Under the pieces are notes generated by a model. It saw only the letters and a program-made list of their open reading frames with translations. It searched no databases and was not told the DNA's origin. The translations under genes were made by a program, and so were the position numbers. From assembly GCA_964367095.1 (NCBI GenBank), contig CAYIXE010000011.1, positions 1 to 23,577 on the forward strand: a stretch of DNA of 23,577 bases. Reading direction: 5' to 3'. This DNA is from UBA927 sp964367095 (GTDB lineage Bacteria; Patescibacteriota; Microgenomatia; UBA10105; UBA927). The stretch's first letter is position 1; each line of letters opens with the position of its first letter. This document shows positions 20,591 through 23,577 of this stretch, in pieces.

Positions 20591-21173
20591 AGACGTGCGC
20601 TGTGCTGATGCGAAATTTCGGCAATGCATCTTTTGTTTTTGCGATAATTAAGAGAAGCTGCGGCTGCCAACTTTTGATAAGCCGAAATTTTTTTCCTCTT
20701 TTGTGAAGTTTTCGTCTTTTGAAATCATAGTCAAACCAGCGTGTGCGAAAGTCGGTCCAGTTGTAGGACTTGCGTTTTCCGGATGCACTATCCAAAAGCA
20801 CGATGCGGCTTTTGGCTGATAAATAGGATGCGACCACTGCCCAATGTCCGGATTCTATATGTGGCTCATCTTTTTCATTGAGATCGTAAAGATACGATAC
20901 CAGTGTGGCGCGTGGTGAAGATGGTGGATACTTTAGACTGCTTTGTAAATGACGAAGCGTTGCATTTTCGACAGCCATTACTGAAAGACCTAATTTCGTA
21001 ACGGCACTAATCATGTTTTTGGTCGATGTCCCATTTCTTGAAGTTTTGCAAAGCTCTACAAGAGATGAAAGTGATTTGCGAATGCCCAGGACATTGAGTG
21101 CATGTTTTATCGACGCTGGGCCACACGTCGTATCATCGGGTTGCATGATTGGTTTTACGTGTTTTCTTCCCAT
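20568..21173 (-). CDS. C39-like papain-fold cysteine peptidase domain protein
   Basis: A 201-residue, soluble protein. QPDDTTCGPASIKHALNVLG carries the catalytic Cys (C17) in the Q...CGxAS context of bacteriocin-processing C39 peptidases; SGHWAVVASY gives the His (H110) and VLLDSASG the Asp (D128), so the triad looks complete. The C-terminal 60 residues are basic (RRKLHKRGKKFRLIKSW). C39 domains normally cut double-Gly leader peptides when fused to ABC transporters; here the domain stands alone without transporter or obvious leader peptide. It converges on the ATP-grasp gene with a 23-nt overlap, which links the two by position but not by transcription. Confidence 0.75.
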   Translation of the reverse strand: MGRKHVKPIMQPDDTTCGPASIKHALNVLGIRKSLSSLVELCKTSRNGTSTKNMISAVTKLGLSVMAVENATLRHLQSSLKYPPSSPRATLVSYLYDLNEKDEPHIESGHWAVVASYLSAKSRIVLLDSASGKRKSYNWTDFRTRWFDYDFKRRKLHKRGKKFRLIKSWQPQLLLIIAKTKDALPKFRISTAHVFTPFDAV

Positions 21174-21210
21174 AGTAATTCATCAATAAATATCATTATG
21201 AAAAAAGGAG

Positions 21211-21241
21211 TCTCGCGGAGCGAGATCCTGCTCCGCAGGAT
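21211..21241. repeat. 31-nt intergenic double-hairpin element
   Basis: TCTCGC-GGA-GCGAGA (21211-21225) directly abuts ATCCTGC-TCC-GCAGGAT (21225-21241). It lies between the C39-like and SIMPL genes, both leftward. It is the perfect-stem version of the element in the recombinase gene (18107-18137). It might also act as a transcription attenuator, but no T-tract follows on either strand. Confidence 0.7.
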
Positions 21242-21307
21242 ACTAGAACAATAATTCTACTCCCACAAGAAAGACTAAACAAGACCTATAGTTTTGTACG
21301 AGGCTGG

Positions 21308-22051
21308 TTAACGCAATTGGTAGCTTAGGCTTACCTGTATGATTATTTCGTTTGATCCGGGTTCTATGGTGGAGGGGACAGCTTGATCTCCACCTGCCTC
21401 CATGGCTGTTTTGGCATACATCATGCGTGGAATCGGTCCATCATTATTTACTCCTTCAGAGTAATTGACGATAGTGCCTAAGGTAAATCCTACAGTTTTT
21501 GCTGCGAGTTCAGCTTTCTTTTTGGCATCTGCGACGGCAAGCACGCGCGCTTCGTTTTCGAGCGTGTCGCGATCATCGACATCAAAAGAAATACCATTGA
21601 CTTGATTTGCACCATTTGAAGTAGATGCGTCTATGACATCATTTGCTTTATCCATATCCCGAACTTTTATGGTGAGCGATGAATTCGCATCATAGCCTAT
21701 GATCCGTTGAACGCTTGTTTGGTAATCGTATCGTGGATTAATAGAGTAGTTTTCTGTTTCGATATCTTTGGCATCAACGCCGAGTTGTTTTACCGCTTTA
21801 GAAATTGCATCCATTTTTGTATTGAGATCTTTTTGGGCAAGCTTTACAGTCGGACCTTGGGAAGTAACACCGACGGATACAACGGCCATATCTGGAGTGA
21901 CTGTCACTTTTCCTTCACCGGTTACGGTAAAGAAGTCTGATTTTTCTGTGGTGATACTGCTGACGCTAAACGGTATTGGACCGACGAGTTTTACAAATGC
22001 AAAAAGCGAGAGAAAGAAAATAATGACAGCTCCCCCTGCTGATAGTTTCAT
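21308..22051 (-). CDS. SIMPL-domain (DUF541) exported or anchored protein
   Basis: A 247-residue protein with an N-terminal membrane segment (GGAVIIFFLSLFAFVKLVG) and one full SIMPL/DUF541 domain: FFTVTGEGKVTVTPDMAVVSVGVTSQGPTV, then an amphipathic helix, IETENYSINPRYDY, a strand pair, GANQVNGISFDVDD and ARVLAVADAKKKAELAAKTVGFTLG. SIMPL proteins are extracytoplasmic with unclear roles (stress and signalling links in other taxa). A strong ribosome-binding site (AAAGGAGG) precedes ATG 22051. It is the downstream neighbour of folD on the same strand (33 nt apart) and has a paralog at 23041. Confidence 0.88.
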   Translation of the reverse strand: MKLSAGGAVIIFFLSLFAFVKLVGPIPFSVSSITTEKSDFFTVTGEGKVTVTPDMAVVSVGVTSQGPTVKLAQKDLNTKMDAISKAVKQLGVDAKDIETENYSINPRYDYQTSVQRIIGYDANSSLTIKVRDMDKANDVIDASTSNGANQVNGISFDVDDRDTLENEARVLAVADAKKKAELAAKTVGFTLGTIVNYSEGVNNDGPIPRMMYAKTAMEAGGDQAVPSTIEPGSNEIIIQVSLSYQLR

Positions 22052-22084
22052 AGTGTAATCCTCCTTTAGAGTCGCTTGTCAAAA

Positions 22085-22972
22085 CTATTGTTTTGGAGTA
22101 GCGAATCTTAAGCCCGCCGAAGCTTTATGCGAAGGTGGGCATGCATAAATCATACACGCTTTTATAAGATTTTGCATGAGGCAGGCGACATTTACTGGTC
22201 CTATTCCTTTTGGTGTTGGCGTATAGTATGAAGCTTTGCTTTCAATATCGGTTTCGTCGTAATCTCCGTGGAGTTTGCCTAACTCATCTCGCCAAATGCC
22301 GACGCTTATAAGAATCACTCCTTGTGTTATGTTTTCACTTGTAATAACTTTTTCTTTTCCAACGCAGCTTATGATGATGTCTGCGGATTTTATGATTTGC
22401 TCGGGGTTTGGTGTTTGGGAGTGGATGATTGTTGGGGTGAATCCCAGCTTCATTAGGTGATCAGCAATGGGTTTTCCCGCTGTCTCCCCTCTTCCAATAA
22501 CAACACATTTAGCATTTAGCACCTGCCCGTCCGGCAGGCGGGTTTGGCATTTGGCATTTTGAAGTATTTCTTCAACAGCTATGGCAACAGGTACAGAAAA
22601 CGGTGAGTTTGGTAAAAACCCATCTACGTCTTTATTTATATTCATTTTCTCATATATTAATATATGAGAAAAATTGTCAGGCACTGGTCTTTGAATGATG
22701 AATCCATGAATATTCGGATCATTATTATATTGCGTAATAATTTGTTGAAGATCTCTTTTTATGATGTCTGATGACAGGTGACTGAAGACTACACGTGCTC
22801 CTATAAAATCTGCCGCTTTTTGTTTTTGTTTAATGTATGCTAACGACGCAGGATCGTCGCCTACAAGGATTACTGCAAGAGTGGGCGTAATGTTACGCGC
22901 CTTTAAAACAAAAACGTCCTTTGATAATTTTGCAAGGATTTGATCAGCGATAGCTTTACCGTCTATGAGCAT
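22085..22972 (-). CDS. folD: Bifunctional methylenetetrahydrofolate dehydrogenase/cyclohydrolase FolD
   Basis: A 295-residue FolD, interconverting 5,10-methylene-, methenyl- and 10-formyl-tetrahydrofolate. ATG 22972 (MLIDGKAIADQIL) is chosen over upstream in-frame codons because it is the family start and lies 8 nt after an extended -10 box. Visible: SLAYIKQKQKAADFIGA with catalytic K52, GFIIQRPVP, NKDVDGF, CVVIGRGETAGKP (the NADP-binding loop), ADIIISCVG and TPTPKGIGPVNVACLMQN. Residues 139-156 carry the same 14-residue in-frame insert pattern as Tgt (NAKC...NAKC). The C-terminus (ACPPSHKASAGLRFATPKQ) is encoded by another palindromic mini-element and extends the protein slightly. Confidence 0.95.
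   Translation of the reverse strand: MLIDGKAIADQILAKLSKDVFVLKARNITPTLAVILVGDDPASLAYIKQKQKAADFIGARVVFSHLSSDIIKRDLQQIITQYNNDPNIHGFIIQRPVPDNFSHILIYEKMNINKDVDGFLPNSPFSVPVAIAVEEILQNAKCQTRLPDGQVLNAKCVVIGRGETAGKPIADHLMKLGFTPTIIHSQTPNPEQIIKSADIIISCVGKEKVITSENITQGVILISVGIWRDELGKLHGDYDETDIESKASYYTPTPKGIGPVNVACLMQNLIKACMIYACPPSHKASAGLRFATPKQ
22106..22145. repeat. Palindromic mini-element forming the FolD C-terminus
   Basis: GCCCGCC...GGTGGGC-type arms (about 22112-22118 and 22134-22140) surround an AAGCTT/GCGAAG-type centre. It encodes the last, non-conserved residues of FolD, suggesting an insertion that replaced the original stop. Confidence 0.45.
22505..22559 (-). repeat. 55-nt palindromic element inserted in frame in folD
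   Basis: Two 13-nt near-direct repeats (22505-22517 and 22547-22559, 11 of 13 matching) flank a 29-nt GC-rich core containing CCTGCC and GGCAGG arms. Size, spacing (42 nt between repeats) and core match the tgt element at 12708-12762. Confidence 0.8.
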
Positions 22973-22980
22973 ATGGCAAT

Positions 22981-22989
22981 AGTATAGCA
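22981..22989 (-). promoter_or_regulatory. Extended -10 promoter of folD
   Basis: Read leftward, TGC followed by TATACT ends 8 nt before the ATG at 22972; there is no Shine-Dalgarno site. A leaderless transcript is predicted. Confidence 0.5.
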
Positions 22990-23040
22990 TTGACATGTAT
23001 CATTGATAATGTGTTTAATGGATGTAAGGAGAATAAATAT

Positions 23041-23547
23041 ATGAATCCAAAGTCATTTACTGCAAGTCTTATCGCAATGATTTTAGTTGGCCTTCTTTTT
23101 GTCGTTGGTGTGAGTTTTTTATTGCCATGGAATATGATTTCGTGGGGAAAGATTGGTGTGCAGCCCATACACAGCGTGACGGTCGTTGGAGAAGCTAAGT
23201 CTCAGCAAAAAACTCAAATTGCTATGTTTAGTGCTGGGGTGAATGCATATGGCGATGACAAGCAAGTGGCAGTAAACGACGTGAACAAAAAAGTTGATGC
23301 GATTATTACAGCTGTCAAAGAGTTTGGGGTAAAAGCTGAGGATATAAAGACGCAGAGTCTTAATATTTATCAAAATCAAGAGCAATACTATGAAGAGGGG
23401 CGGCAAAAAACTCGACCCGGCCAGTGGAATGTGAGTAACACCATAGAGGTAAAACTTTTGGATGTTGATCGTGCATCATCCCTTGCAAGTGTCTTTACTA
23501 AAAGCGGAGCGACAAATGTCAATGGACAGTCTAAACTAATCGAATAA
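23041..23547 (+). pseudogene. SIMPL-domain protein, prematurely ended
   Basis: A 168-residue frame from ATG 23041 with a good ribosome-binding site (AAGGAG). It starts with a membrane anchor (FTASLIAMILVGLLFVVGVSFLLP) and enters a SIMPL domain (SVTVVGEAKSQQKTQIAMFSAGVNAYG, IKTQSLNIYQNQEQYYEEG, NTIEVKLLDVDRASSLASVFTKSGATNVNG). It then breaks off with QSKLIE and stops where its paralog at 21308-22051 continues for about 90 residues. A frameshift, a real truncation, or a poor sequence end 30 nt from the edge could explain this. It is divergent from folD. Confidence 0.7.
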
Positions 23548-23577
23548 TGATACCGTAATCGGTTGTCTCCAGATTAC

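Noticed and set aside
21296..21340. tRNA D-arm-like sequence GGTTAACGCAATTGGTAGC
   Set aside because: It overlaps the end of a SIMPL-domain gene and no acceptor, anticodon or T arm can be built around it.

Overview
The window looks like a piece of a Patescibacteria (Candidate Phyla Radiation) genome. The evidence is moderate AT richness, very short or overlapping gene junctions, small Lys-rich and membrane proteins of unknown function, proline/threonine-rich exported proteins, and many GC-rich palindromic mini-repeats both between and inside genes. TGA ends at least one well-supported gene (the ATP-grasp ligase), so the standard bacterial code is used rather than the TGA=Gly code of Gracilibacteria/SR1. 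Phylum placement is an inference from gene content. No rRNA or ribosomal protein is present.

Layout. 1-1100: a cut-off leftward gene, then a TrpR-family repressor with two related palindromic operator-like sites, one over its own start and one a perfect 36-bp palindrome downstream. 1076-4453: two exported or anchored surface proteins (leftward), then a metallo-beta-lactamase-fold protein and the replicative helicase DnaB. 4454-4930: tRNA-Leu(CAA), separated from a likely promoter by a palindrome-bearing insertion that duplicated the tRNA 5' end, then a small protein. 4938-11328: a NIF3-family protein, a small membrane protein, and a rightward run of MFS transporter, Lgt-like protein, DksA/TraR-like zinc finger, RluA pseudouridine synthase and Kef-type antiporter. 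11343-16108: two small helical proteins, Tgt, a 48-residue basic protein, a degenerate LCP/LytR_C cell-envelope protein, a TPR protein and a polytopic membrane protein. 16106-17092: about 1 kb with no gene but many hairpins and long-range complementarities, the best candidate here for an undescribed large structured RNA. 17200-23577: a 2H phosphoesterase, a XerC/D recombinase, a Nudix-like protein, a D-Ala-D-Ala-ligase-like ATP-grasp enzyme, a C39-like cysteine peptidase, and FolD flanked by two SIMPL-domain proteins, the second cut short at the window end.

Three patterns cross gene boundaries. (1) Palindromic elements: a 55-nt element (13-nt direct repeat, 29-nt GC-rich core, 13-nt direct repeat) sits in frame in both tgt and folD, and a 31-nt double hairpin with compensatory changes sits in xerC and between genes. 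(2) First genes of transcription units often start 6-10 nt after an extended -10 box (TGNTATAAT-like), which predicts leaderless mRNAs, whereas several operon-internal genes have Shine-Dalgarno sites. (3) The genes at both window ends look truncated, so this may be a whole contig with unreliable ends.
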